A DNA stretch of 64,000 nt from Lepus europaeus (lineage: Eukaryota; Chordata; Mammalia; Lagomorpha; Leporidae): the NCBI RefSeq assembly GCF_033115175.1, contig NC_084840.1, positions 75,407,179-75,471,178 on the forward strand. The letters run 5' to 3'. The position numbers were made by a program, and so were the translations under genes. The notes below the pieces were generated by a model. The model was not told the origin of the DNA. It did not search any database and was given only the letters and a program-made list of their open reading frames with translations. Below are positions 1 through 10,815 of the stretch, one piece after another. Position 1 is the first letter of the stretch. Each line of letters opens with the position of its first letter.

Positions 1-611
1 GATACTAAGCCAGGTTTTTGCCAAATATTTTAATTTTACCAGGTTGCAATCTTGTGGTGTTGATTAGCTTGTTTCTATATTCCAGTTTTCTATAAATCAG
101 AAGGTACATCTGAAAACTTTATTAAAACTAAGCATTTTTGGTAAGAAAATGTTCTTAGAATGCTTTAACCCTCACATTTTGTCGGTAGGAAGCACATAGT
201 GACAGGCTGTCCCACTGTTGGTGACGACAGTATTCTTCAGTTGGCTGAGTTAATGGTAGCCAGATGTCATTTTTTATAAATATGTTTCTTTTTGACAATT
301 ACTGGTAGTCTGTTGAATGACTAATATCCTAGGATAAATAGTATCCCCAACTAAGTTTTATGTAATATTTGAATATTCATCAATGATTTTTGCCTGCTTC
401 TGCTATCTCATTGAAGTTTGTAAGTAATTATTTTCATTTTTAATTACTCTTATTTTTCTCAAATAATATTTGCCCTAAAAGGCCCTCATCAAATCACAAT
501 AAAGTAAATTATTTCTATAAGACATGTTAAACTCTTAATCTGTTCCCTACAACAATCAATGTCACATGAAACAATTACTATAACATTCAGCATACATCAG
601 GGCAAGCCAGT

Positions 612-674
612 TTTTTTAAGATTTATTTATTTATTTGAAAGGGAGAGTTACAGAGAGGTAGAGGCAGAAAGAAA
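612..674 (-). repeat. CSINE fragment (tail end only)
   Basis: Poly-T, then AGATTTATTTATTTATTTGAAAG and GAGAGTTACAGAGAG, the complement of a C-repeat 3' tail. The copy is cut off after about 60 bp. Confidence 0.7.
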
Positions 675-824
675 CAATTTCATAATGAATATGCTACAAT
701 GTCTATCCCTTTTCCCCATTCTGGAAGTCACCATGTGCCCTTGTAGTGAACAAAGATGTAAGAATCAAGAAGTGGTTTGTAGGGTTGATTATTCTCGATG
801 GCATCTTTTAAAAAATATTTTAAC

Positions 825-1141
825 CAGGGCAGGTGCTGTGGTGTAGTAGGCTAAGCCTCCACCTGCGGTGCTGTCTTCCCATATGGGTCAAGATTCGTGT
901 CCCAATTACTCCACTTTTGATACAGCTCTCTGATAAAGGCCTTGGAAGGCAGTGAAAGATGGCTCAAGTCCTTGGGCCCTTGCACCTATAAGGGAGACCC
1001 AGAACAAGCTCCTGGCTCCTGGCTTCAAATAGGCCCAACTCTGGCCCTTGTGGCCATTTGGGGAGTGAACCAGCAGATAGAAGACCTCTCTCTGTTTGTA
1101 ATTATGTCTCTCGAATAAATAAATAAAATATTTTTAAAAAT
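825..1141 (+). mobile_element. CSINE, old copy
   Basis: Starts with a diverged GGCAGGTGCTGTGGTGTAG head, has the GAAGATGG-like and CTCCTGGCTCCTGGCTTC core and ends with AATAAATAAATAAAAT. It lies in intron 5. Confidence 0.85.
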
Positions 1142-1331
1142 TTAACTCATTCAGGAGACAGAAATATAAAAACTATTTTTAAAAATGAGTTTATTATTTA
1201 ATGTTCATATTTTTCAGTCTAATTTTGATGTTACTCACTTTAAGTTCAGCTCTTCTACTTTTCAAATTTTCCTTCCACATTAGTAATAACATTGCAACAA
1301 TCTGATACTGTTTTATCTTTTCCATGCACAG

Positions 1332-1441
1332 GTGGAATGTCATCCCTATCTCAACCAGAGTAAGCTGCTGGATTTCTGCAAGTCGAAAGACATTGTCCTG
1401 GTGGCCTTTAGTGCCCTGGGAGCCCAAAGAGATAAAATATG
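1332..1441 (+). CDS. AKR1C: AKR1C exon 6 (110 bp)
   Basis: The acceptor AG is at 1330-1331 and the donor GT at 1442-1443. The exon encodes residues 191-226 plus two bases of Trp227. It carries beta-strand 7 and the nicotinamide-stacking position 216, which is Phe here in the context VLVAFSALG. The 110-bp length equals that of mammalian AKR1C exon 6. Confidence 0.93.
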
Positions 1442-4400
1442 GTAACAAGGATAACAGGCAGTTTACTTAAATCACCATAGTTTATGTAATATTTTTCTAT
1501 CATATTGTAGGGCAGACATTGTGGACCTTGGACGCCTGAATCCCACATCAAAATGGCTGGGATGACTTCTGCTTCCTCTTCCAATCCGGCTTCTTACTAA
1601 TGCACTTGGGAGGCAGTGGATGAGGGTTTAAGTACTTCAGTCCCTGCCAGCCACATGGGACACCTGGATGATGTTCTTAAATCCTGGTTTTGTCCCAGCC
1701 CTTGCTATTGGGGCCATTTTGGGCCATTTGTTATGAACCAACAGATGAAAGATCTCTCGCTCTATCTTCCCTTTCTGTGTCACTTTGTTTTTCAAATAAA
1801 TAATTTTTATATAAAAAAAAGTACCAGTTTTCTGGAGTTAACTCTCAAGTGGCTCAGGGGGAGGACAGAAATTGCTTTTCATAGCAACATCCCAGGTGAA
1901 GCTGATGCTGTTAGTCCAGGGAAGCTGTTTGGGAGGGATCTTTGCAGTAGACACCTTAGTCTGTTTGGGGAACCTCCTAACAAACTGGATGCTCAGCTTT
2001 AAGAGTTGGATTTCCTACCTGTCCTTCCAGGGTGGACCAGAGCTCCCCAGTTCTCCTGGAAGATCCAGTCATCTGTGCCCTGGCTAAAAAGCACCAGCGA
2101 AGTCCAGCCCTGATTGCCCTTCGCTACCAGCTGCAGCGTGGGGTTGTGGTCCTGGCCAAGAGTTTCAGTGAGAAGCGAATCAAAGAAAATTTGCAGGTGA
2201 TGAGTGGGGCTGTGGCATCAGAACGTCTGTGTCCTGTGTTCAACTGTAGGCTGTTGGGATATCTTTGGGCCAAGTCTATTTCTCTGGCATAACTGTGCAG
2301 AATTCATGGAGATTTGCATCATTTTTTCCTCCCATAATGGCAATAGGATGGTCAAAATTATGGCTACATAAAATTATGATTGATGAGAGAATAAATTTGA
2401 GTTTCAGTTTTAAGTTGAGAACTTACTCTGTAGCCCAATGCAAGATGCATCTCATTTTTTTCAATTTCTGTAATGAATAATTGGAGTAAGTGATTTTCAG
2501 TCTAGAAATTGTTATAGTTTTATTTTTAATTTCCCTCAACAGTCACACAGTTTATTGCTTACACACTTATGTATTTTGACTTTCCTGTTTCATGCACTGT
2601 CTATTCAGAGTTTTGTCCATATTTATTACATTGTCTTTTTTATTTGTGTATAGGAGATCATACTTTTTCAAATAATTAATTAATTTGAAAACCAAATCAA
2701 CAGAGAGAAAGAGATCTTCTTTCTGCTGGTTCACTCTCCAAATGGCTCCAACAGCTAGATCTGGGTCAGGCCACAGCCAGGGCCCAGGAATTCCATTCAC
2801 GTCTCTAATGTGGGTTGCAGTGACATAAGCACTTGGGCAAACTTCTGCTGCATTCCCAGACACATTCGTATGAAGCTTGGTCAGATGCAGAGTGACCTGG
2901 ACTGAACCGGCACTCTGATGTGGGATGTTAGCATTGGAAGCAGCAGTTTAACCTGCTGCACCATAACATGGGTTCCACAAATTCTTACTACACGGTAACT
3001 TGAACATGAATATCAAACCACCTACCACATGGAGATTTAATAGCAGAACCATTTATACAGCTCATGATTAACACTTTGCCTGTGCTCAGCTGAATTTTTT
3101 TTTTTCATTTTTGCCTGAACTCTGTTGTTTATTTGCACTCTACTTGCTATGCATTTGCAGGTCAATGTGGCACTGTAGTTCAGGATGTTGATTGGAGTCT
3201 CCAGTGCTTCAGCTTTCTTCCTTACAGTTTTGCTTCTTCCTGCCAAGTTTCCCAGGCTCCACTCCATCATAAGACATGATCACAAGGCAGCGTGTGGATA
3301 CTTGAGAAGTGTCCACACGTCTAGATTCAGAACTGTCACACCATTGCTTATCCCAACTTCCCTTAGCCAGACCAGAATTAAAGAGTGTGAAAATAAACAT
3401 CATTTCTTAAGAAATTGAAGTGCTAATTTAAATAACAAGGGGTACGGAGACAGGGAGATGTGAAATATTAGGATCATTTTTATAATCAATGATCATATAT
3501 TTGTTGTGTTAATTATGTTTTTGTTGATTTATTGTCACTTTATTTTTTTAAAGATTTATTTGTTTATTTGAGAGGTAGAGTTACAGACATACAGAGAGAG
3601 AGGCAGAGAGAGGTCTTCCGTTACTGGTTCACTCCTCAAATGGCCACAATGGCTAGAGCTGGGCAGATCTGACACCTGGATCCAGAATCGTTTTCTGGGT
3701 CTCCCATGTGGGTCAGGGACCCAAGCACTTGGGCCAACTTCCCTTGCTTTTCCAGGCCATTAACAGAGAGCTAGATTAGAAGAGGAGCAACTGTGTCTTG
3801 AATCAGCACCCATATGGGACCCCATACTGCAGGTGGAGGCTTAACCTACTATGCCATATGTATTTTACTTACTTTTGTCTCAAGATGCATATATGCACAT
3901 GCAACATTGTATTGTTTTTTTTTTTTTTAGGTTTTCTAGTATTTTTATTCAGTTGACAACATATCTTAAACATCTTGTGTCATTAACATTTCTAACACAT
4001 AATTCTAACAATAACAGAATTCCATTGTAAGGTCATACTCCAATTTATTATTTATTATTTTTTATTTCATAAACGTGAATTTACAAAGTGCAACTTTTGT
4101 ATTGTTGTGGCTTCCCCCCCAACCTCCCTCCCTCCCGTGGCCCTCCCCTTTCCCTCTCCCTCTCCCATCCTGCCCTTCATTGAGTTTCATTTTCAATTAC
4201 CTTCATATACTGAAGATCAACTTAGTATATACTAAGCAAGGATTTCAACAGGCTGCACTCACACAACCGCACAAGGTATAGGGTACTGTTCGACTAGTAG
4301 TGTTTTTACGTTTCATAGTAAAACACATTAAGGAAAGAAATCCTACGTGGGGAGCATGTACCCAGTGACTCCCGTTGTTGATTTAACAATTGGCACTCTT

Positions 4401-7400
4401 ACTTATGACGTCAGCAATCACCTGAGACTCTTGCTAGGAGCTGTCTAGGCTATGGAAGCCCCTTGAGTTCACCGACTCTGAACTTGTTTAGTCAAGGCCG
4501 TGTCACAGTGGAGGTTCCTTCCTCCCTTCAGAGAAAGGCGCCTCTCTCCTTGATGGCCTGTTCCTTCTGCTGGGGTCTTGTTCACCAGGATCTTTCATTT
4601 AGATTGTTTTTTCCACCATGTCATAGCTTTCCATGCCTGTGAGACTCTCATGGACCTTTTAGCTGGATCCGAAAGCAACATTGCATTGTATTTTATTTTT
4701 ATTAGCTCTTATACAACACATGAGTAGAAGAGATGTTTGTTACAATTCGTCGTTTTTTGGACAGGACTGATTAATATATATGACCTTCAAAATTATACAA
4801 TTGACCAGAAATAATTCATGTTATTTGATTACAGTGGCTACTAGCCATCTCTTAATTATTAAGGTGGAAGTCTCATGAATTTAGAAGGAACAGGAGTATG
4901 CACCATACATGTTAGTGGCTCTCAAGGAAATTACCAGCAAGTAAAATAAAGAAGTAGAAATTAACAAACTATAAGTGAATACATGGAACGTGGACTGATG
5001 TTTTAGACTAGAAAGCTATTAAAGGACATAAAGCAAATTGGCTTTTTTTGGGCTGGCATTGTGGCATAGCATATAAAGCCACCATTTGCAAAGTTGTCAT
5101 CCCATATGGGCATGGGTTTGAGTCCTGGTTGTTCTACTTCTGGACCAGCTCCCCACTAATGGTCTGGGAAAAACAGCAGAAGATGGTTCAAATGTTTGGG
5201 CCCCTGCCACCCACTGGGGAAATCCAAATGAAGTTCCTGGCTCCTGGCTCCTGGCTCCTGGCTTAGGTCTGGCCGAGTGCTGGCTATTGAAGCCATCTGG
5301 GGAGTGAACCAGGAGATGGGAGATCTCTCTCTCTCCCTCTCCCTCTCCCTCTCTCCCACTTTCTCTGTAACTCTGATTCCAAATAAATAAATAAATCTTT
5401 TAAAAAAATTATCTTTCTCAAATGGATCCAATGGCTTTTGAAAAGTGTTCCTCGGTGGAAGTTTTATCAATAGATTTATAGCATACTGAATTGTCTTTTA
5501 CTTCAAGGAGTATATTGTTAAACCCCTTTGTCAAACACGCATGAAAGTATAATCATGGACCACCAAAAACATGTAATTTTTTAAGATTAGAATAAACACT
5601 AATTCATTCAGAATTTACATTTAGCTTATACTCAAAATGGATTGTTATAGCACAGGCCAAAATTAAACCTCTAATGCTGTATGTGTAATCTATTTAAAAT
5701 ATAATAAATTAAAGAAATAAAATTTGAGTCTCTGGTTTATCCAATAATGAAAAATTAATGCACGTGTCATGGTCCACTCATACTTTATCTCACCACTGAA
5801 TATAGTTTTTACTAAAATTGTTAACATATCATCTCCCAAATTTTACTTGTGATTTCATTCTCTTTATCACAACAACAAGAATATTTTCTCGAACAAAGAT
5901 CCTACTCTTACTGGGGTCAAATTTCTCATGCCTTTTCTTTGTGATTGATGAGTCTTTGCTTTTTCATACATTGGGAATATAACAATATTCTACACTAAAT
6001 TCTGCACAATTCTCATGCTTTTTCCTTCCAAATTTGATCTGTAAATGTAATTATTAATATTATGTTAAATACAGAGACACATATACCATATGTGTTTTTT
6101 AAATGTTACCTAAGGTACATGATTTTCACAAATACAGATTTAGGAACATGGTTATTCTTCCCACCCTGCCTTCCCTCCCCACTGTGCTCCCATGCTTTTT
6201 CTCCTCTCTCTCCATTTCCCACTCTTCATTTTTACAAAGATGTATTTTTGGTTTACTTTATACTCATAAGATTATACAGTAACTATTCAAAAGTAGGAGG
6301 ATTTTTGAATGGTAGTCTAAATGTCCCAGTAACAATGTCTTGATTGTCATCTCTACCATGCATCAAATATATGTAATTATCTTTCTGACATCTCTCCTGT
6401 ATTCAGTATATTTATTTACTTTGCCATAGTACTTTTAATTTTGTATGAAAATAAGTCTGGCTATCCATATGGCAATATTCACTCCTTTATATTAGAATAT
6501 TTTTATATCTGTGACTATGTTTTCTTTTATATATAATTTATAATCATATCAGTTCCCACAAGAAAGTAAGTTTTCAAATGTTTCTTTAATACTCTAATGA
6601 GGCTGTCAATTAATTTGGAAGAATGAAATTATTGATAATATTAAGAGTTGCATAATTATGTAAATTTACAATTTCTTAGGGTGTATTTAATTATATTTTA
6701 TAACTGTTCATTTAGAAATTATGTATATTAGATTAATTCATAGAGAATAACTTTGGTACTATTTATTTATTTACTTATTAGAAGGCAGAGCTACAGAGAG
6801 AGAGAGAGAGAAAGAAATAACTTCCATCTGCTAGTTGACTCTGAAGATGGCTGCATGGCCCACAATGGCCAGGTTGAAGCCAACAGTCAGGAGTTTCATC
6901 TGGGTCTCCCCTGTGGGTGATAAAGGACCCCAGCATGCTACTGCTTTTCCTAGGCCATTAGTAGGGAGCTGTATCAGAAGTCAGAAGTAGAGCAGCCAGG
7001 ACTCAAACCAGTATCTATATGGGATGACCGCATTGCAGGTGGTGACTTTACCTTCTGTGCCACAATGTTGGCCCCAATATACTTTTTATTACTTTTCTCA
7101 ACTTTTTCTTTTAAAATTTTTCAAACATGCAGGAAAGTTCAAAGAATAATGTACCTTGTTCCCAGATTGATAACTGTTCATACTTTGCATTCTGGTCTTT
7201 CTCTTTTTCTCTGGATATTACTATGTATTAACAGATATATTTGGTGCAGTGTATTAGTAATTACTATTAGCAATAATTTTATGCTTAAATATCCCAGATT
7301 TACACTACAAATTCCTCTTTGAGACAGTTCTTGTGTTCTTTGAACATAATTTACTAGTCTTTAGACAATTTCTCAATTAAATTATGGTTACAATATTTTT

Positions 7401-9697
7401 TCACCTTCTTCATGCTCATATATGGGATTTAGGGATTTGTTCAAATCCAGAAATATTATGAAATTATCTTGATGTTTTATTATTTTTGAAAATACCAGTT
7501 TTGTTTCATCTCTCTTCCTTTGAGATGTCATTTTGCCTAAAGCGTTGCACTGTTTCAGTTTAGTACTTATATATACAGAAATGGCTTTATTTTTTTGACT
7601 GATATTTTAATGTTTTGAGTATTTTCTTGGTATGTCTAATAACTTTGGAGACAACTTATATTTTTATACATTGCATTTGTACTGATAAGTCTGATGCACT
7701 TGCATTTTCAAGATTGCCAATTATGCAGCCTAAAAGTAATAATAAAAAATTATTTTTGCCCTAGGTTTTTGAATTTCAGCTAACTTCAGAGGACATGAAA
7801 ACTCTTGATGGACTGAACAGAAATTTTCGCTATGATGCCACCCCTTTGTAAGTCACTGGCTAATATGCGGTCTCAGCATATTCCTGAGGAGGAATGTAGT
7901 ACACTTGTTAAAAGTTATTTCAATACTAGGAAGATGGAGAGATGAAACAGATCCATGGAATTTTCTTCCTGTACGCTCTCCAGAGCTTTGGTATCTGAAA
8001 CAAGAGCAGTGTGAATGGGTCCAGAGGCAATGTGGACTTCTCCACTGTACCTTTACATTACGTTATGGGCACTTAAGAGCAACTGATCTATCTCCCATGT
8101 AGGGAGATTTATAGATTGCCATCTAGTGGACATATGCTGTAGTTATTACCCAAGTAGCCTAAAGGCACCTCAACCCTGGGATTCATATAAGAAATTCTCA
8201 TCCCTTCTATATGCAATCATGCACTGGACTCTGTCACTTAAATGTACTTAATAGTTTAAAATCTGTCCTATCCATTTCACTGCATGTTTGTACAGGATTC
8301 AAACATAGCATTTGCCTCCAGAAATGCTAGTTTTCATGGAGTACAAGAGAAGTTTTAATTTTGATTTTACGAAATACAGATACTTCAATGCAAGAAATGC
8401 AAAAATTTTATTAAAGAGATTTAAAACCAAAGGAAGCATACGGAGCAAAAACCAAAATCTTATTGCTGGAGACAATTTAAAACCAACAAAAGTTCTTCAC
8501 TATTTCTTCAGGCTCTGAAGTTATAGAGTTATGAGAAAGAATATTAATTACACCTGAGGAGCAAAAGATGAATACTTATTACTGCCCCCGTGGAGGCCTT
8601 AACTTAAATAGAGATAATTTGACATTTTATACTCAAAAATTGATAGATATATAATTATAGCCATAATATTTTATTAATGTGGAATAAATAAAAATAGAAA
8701 AGGAGAATGGCAAGCTACTAATGATTCTCAAAACCAATAAATATTTAATAGTATGAAATAGTTTTTTTTTTTTTTTGACAGGCAGAGTGGACAGTGAGAG
8801 AGAGAGACAGAGAGAAAGGTCTTCCTTTGCCGTTGGTTCACCCTCCAATGGCCGCCGCGGCTGGCGCGCTGCGGCCAGTGCACCATGCTGATCCGAAGGC
8901 AGGAGCCAGGTGCTTCTCCTGGTCTCCCATGCGGGTGCAGGGCCCAAGGACTTAGGCCATCCTCCTCTGCACTCCCTGGCCACAGCAGAGAGCTGGCCTG
9001 GAAGAGGGGCAACTGGGACAGAATCCGGTGCCCCAACCGGGACTAGAACCCGGTGTGCCAGCGCCGCTAGGCAGAGGATTAGCCTGTTGAGCCATGGCGC
9101 CGGCCCTGAAATAGTGTTTTATCATTTTATATTTTATGTAATTACAGCTATATAATTATGTTCTTGCTGTCAAATAAGCTTCTTGCATGTGGATTCTTGT
9201 CTACTTTAGATGACACTGTTTCTATTTCTGAATCTCACTTGTTAAATTCCATGTAGTGGACAGTTATAAAGTAATTAGTGAATTACAATTGAAGTGACAT
9301 TGCTATCAGTAACCTGATTCGGTAAAAGTATTGATTAGTGCTGAGAATGTAGCTGTTATTTATTCCTATGCAAAACAACGATGAAACAGTTTCTTCTTTC
9401 ATTAAGAACGCAATAAAAAACTATGAATATCTCTTTGGTTTTTCTTTTCACAGATGTGTCTAAGCCTAATAAGTTTGAGTATTTGACTTTAGGTGTTCTG
9501 TGTTGAAAGCCAGGAAAAGAAATATAAATTGAATATTTTAATTATTATTTTAAAATTTCATTAAAATCATGCTTATGGAAATAAGAAGCTTCATAAAAAT
9601 CACTTCTCCTAGGGAGTCATCAAATTGATTATACATTATTCTTTCTCATTTTAGTTTTGATGGCCACCCTAATTACCCATTTTCTGATGAATACTAA
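1332..9697 (+). CDS. AKR1C: AKR1C-family aldo-keto reductase, C-terminal half (exons 6-9 of 9, joined)
   Basis: The coding segments are 1332-1441, 2031-2196, 7765-7847 and 9655-9697. Joined, they give 402 nt: 133 residues plus TAA. All introns are GT-AG and the reading frame is continuous. Placed on the usual 323-residue AKR1C length, the segment is residues 191-323, so it begins just after Gln190. It reads [19 protein letters not shown] at the start and ends NYPFSDEY, both AKR1C hallmarks. The third aldo-keto reductase signature is at about 265-280, with Lys270, Ser271, Arg276, Glu279 and Asn280 for NADPH binding. The family comprises cytosolic NADPH-dependent (beta/alpha)8-barrel enzymes that reduce ketosteroids, prostaglandins and xenobiotic carbonyls. 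The catalytic Asp50/Tyr55/Lys84/His117 are in exons outside the window. Odd points are Phe216, Ala221, Ile226 and Phe272, where human paralogues have Tyr, Ser, Pro and Tyr. Which rabbit AKR1C member this is cannot be decided here. Family call is very secure. Confidence 0.93.
1511..1820 (+). mobile_element. CSINE, old copy filling most of AKR1C intron 6
   Basis: Head GGCAGACATTGTGGACCTTG, core with CCAGCCACATGGGACACCTGG and tail CAAATAAATAATTTTTATATAAAAAAAA. Intron 6 is only 589 bp, so this copy is about half of it. Confidence 0.8.
2031..2196 (+). CDS. AKR1C: AKR1C exon 7 (166 bp)
   Basis: A pyrimidine-rich acceptor ends in AG at 2029-2030 and the donor GTGATG starts at 2197. The exon encodes the end of Trp227 through Gln282, including [20 protein letters not shown] and the cofactor-phosphate region [16 protein letters not shown] (265-280). 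Position 272 is Phe instead of the usual Tyr. The 166-bp length matches the family. Confidence 0.93.
2660..2978 (-). mobile_element. CSINE, old copy (AKR1C intron 7)
   Basis: Reverse-oriented: T/A-rich tail, GAGAAAGAGATCTTC, TGGTTCACTCTCCAAATGG, and a head complement ending at CCATAACATGGGTTCC. Confidence 0.8.
3542..3862 (-). mobile_element. CSINE (AKR1C intron 7)
   Basis: Reverse-oriented: TTTTTTTAAAGATTTATTTG tail, AGAGGTCTTCC, ACTCCTCAAATGGCC, and a head complement with GGAGGCTTAACCTACTATGC. Confidence 0.88.
3901..3915. repeat. Target-site duplication, left copy
   Basis: GCAACATTGTATTGT matches 4675-4689 at 14 of 15 positions and flanks the L1 insertion between them. Confidence 0.7.
3916..4674 (-). 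mobile_element. 5'-truncated L1, 3' end with possible 3' transduction
   Basis: Reverse-oriented. A T-run at 3916-3928 is followed by about 120 bp absent from the other L1 copies here. A second A/T-rich tail (about 4048-4066) then precedes the recognisable L1 3' UTR: pyrimidine tract, ATACTGAAGATCAACTTAG, and CCATGCCTGTGAGACTCTCA. This copy has a single 3' module. The double tail suggests the source transcript read past its own poly(A) signal. Confidence 0.75.
4675..4689. repeat. Target-site duplication, right copy
   Basis: GCAACATTGCATTGT, one mismatch to 3901-3915. Confidence 0.7.
5049..5406 (+). mobile_element. CSINE (AKR1C intron 7)
   Basis: Head GGGCTGGCATTGTGGCATAG, core with a locally repeated CTCCTGGCTCCTGGCTCCTGG, (CTCTCC)n stretch at 5320-5355, tail AAATAAATAAATAAATC. 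Confidence 0.87.
6085..6335 (-). repeat. Possible ancient L1 3' end
   Basis: GGTACATGATTTTCACAAATACAGATTTAGGAAC followed by a pyrimidine-rich tract resembles the sequence at 36800-36900 and the antisense 3' ends of old mammalian L1s. Identity is uncertain. Confidence 0.35.
6757..7075 (-). mobile_element. CSINE, old copy (AKR1C intron 7)
   Basis: Reverse-oriented tail TATTTATTTATTTACTTATT, (GA)n, TGGCTGCATGGCCCAC and head complement GTGCCACAATGTTGGCCCC. Confidence 0.83.
7765..7847 (+). CDS. AKR1C: AKR1C exon 8 (83 bp)
   Basis: The acceptor CTAG ends at 7764 and the donor GTAAGT starts at 7848. The exon encodes [20 protein letters not shown] and then FRYDATP plus two bases of Phe310, that is residues 283-310. 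It includes the start of the flexible C-terminal loop that shapes the substrate pocket. The 83-bp length matches the family. Confidence 0.92.
8763..9106 (-). mobile_element. Young CSINE in AKR1C intron 8
   Basis: Poly-T, then GACAGGCAGAGTGGACAG, CCAATGGCCGCCGCGGCTGG and a well-preserved head complement GCCATGGCGCCGGCCC. It is flanked by a 9-bp TSD, TGAAATAGT, at 8754-8762 and 9107-9115. Confidence 0.93.
9655..9697 (+). CDS. AKR1C: AKR1C exon 9, coding part (43 bp) with stop
   Basis: The acceptor TTAG ends at 9654. One base completes Phe310, then [13 protein letters not shown] and TAA at 9695-9697. The C-terminal NYPFSDEY is nearly invariant in AKR1C proteins. The exon is too short to be found by ORF length alone. 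Confidence 0.92.
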
Positions 9698-10165
9698 CAT
9701 GGAGGACTACATCATAGCTTCTCCCAGCAGCTCCTGCGTGTGGATCATGATGTGAGAGACGTCTTAAATGCTGGTGATTGGACTCCTCTCTTCTGATAAA
9801 TCCAAGCTGCTTACCAACTCACATAGAGCTAAGGCTGTATCAGAAAGCAAAAGCACTGCATCTTCTCATGTGATGGAAAATTATATAAATTGTTTTTCCA
9901 TTTACTACGGTTTCTACTACTGGAATGTTTTGTTTTCTTTTGACTCATTAGGACTATTCAGCTTACACTCCTCCAGGAGTCCACATTTCTGTTTCATAAC
10001 AGAATGCTAATCAGGAGAGTTTGGACTGAACCAGCTCAATCCCTTGATTCAGTCTCCTTGGCATAGTGTAGTAAACGATGATTCACTCGGTGTTCATAAT
10101 TTTATTTTCTTTCTCCTTGTTTTGTGTGCATGGTGATGTGAAAATAAATTATAAGCATCACCCTT
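9698..10165 (+). other. AKR1C: 3' UTR of the AKR1C gene
   Basis: About 470 bp between the stop codon and the polyadenylation region contain no SINE or L1 sequence, unlike the flanking introns. The end is inferred from AATAAA at 10143-10148, so the exact cleavage site is uncertain by about 10-20 bp. Confidence 0.7.
10143..10148 (+). terminator. Polyadenylation signal AATAAA
   Basis: A canonical hexamer about 450 bp after the AKR1C stop codon. It is the first good candidate in the terminal exon and is followed by a non-repetitive stretch. Confidence 0.65.
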
Positions 10166-10601
10166 CACTTCAGCATGAGTTTCCCAAGAGCTAAGACAGT
10201 CGTTTTAATACAATTGTTTCTCAGTATCATACGAATGTGTAACATTTACAATCAGTTGATTTCAAGTAAGGGATATCACCTTCATCCAAACTGTTAAAGG
10301 CCATTAGTAAAAACTAATGTTTCCCCAAGTAAGAGTGAATCATACACAAAGTTCGGACCTGCTTGCACAATCATTTTGAACCTGACCACAGAACCTTGCT
10401 TACAAGGTTCTCACTCCACAGTGTAACATAGAAATCCTGTGTGAGTTTCCTGTAGATCGTTGACTTACCCTCTGGATTTGGGGCCTTACACTGGGACTTC
10501 AGCACTTGTCTGAGCGTCCAGCTAGTCAACTGAATTTCATTTTTATCAGTCACATAATCTCAGGAACCAGTTCCTTAAAAAATCTTTGCTTATTTTTGTT
10601 G

Positions 10602-10605
<4 letters not shown>

Positions 10606-10652
<47 letters not shown>
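10606..10652. repeat. (TC)n microsatellite
   Basis: About 47 bp of uninterrupted TC dinucleotides 450 bp downstream of the AKR1C poly(A) signal. Confidence 0.95.
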
Positions 10653-10656
<4 letters not shown>

Positions 10657-10699
10657 AAACATACACAGATGTTCCTTTAGTAAAAATGTATTGATTGAC

Positions 10700-10815
10700 T
10701 GATTTGAGAGAGAATCTTCCATCCACTGGGTCATTCCCCAGACGAACAGCTGTGGTTTGGTCCAGGCTGAAGCCAGGAGCCTGGAATGGAACTTTCTCTG
10801 TCAGGCTCTAAAAGC
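10700..10815 (-). repeat. Truncated CSINE fragment
   Basis: GAGAGAGAATCTTCCATCCACTGG, then CAGGCTGAAGCCAGGAGCC. The head is missing. Confidence 0.6.

Larger units (their letters stand above)
1..1331 (+). other. Part of AKR1C intron 5
   Basis: AT-rich DNA upstream of exon 6. I looked for exon 5 (expected 123 bp, ending just before Val191) and did not find it, so it lies outside the window. Two SINE copies lie within (612-674 and 825-1141). Confidence 0.7.

Noticed and set aside
1..1331. Search for AKR1C exon 5
   Set aside because: No 123-bp exon with the expected GVSNF-type coding content and splice sites is present. The region is intron with SINE copies.
1616..2002. 128-codon ORF crossing intron 6 of the AKR1C gene
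   Set aside because: It is SINE sequence running into intron. The true exon 7 starts at 2031 in a different frame.
8633..9155. Overlapping ORFs of 81-116 codons on both strands rich in Ser/Leu/Pro and Gly/Arg
   Set aside because: They are translations of the GC-rich CSINE body. The same peptides recur at every young CSINE (11.5, 12.5, 14.3, 15.7, 19.2, 44.3, 45.6, 61.7 and 63.7 kb).
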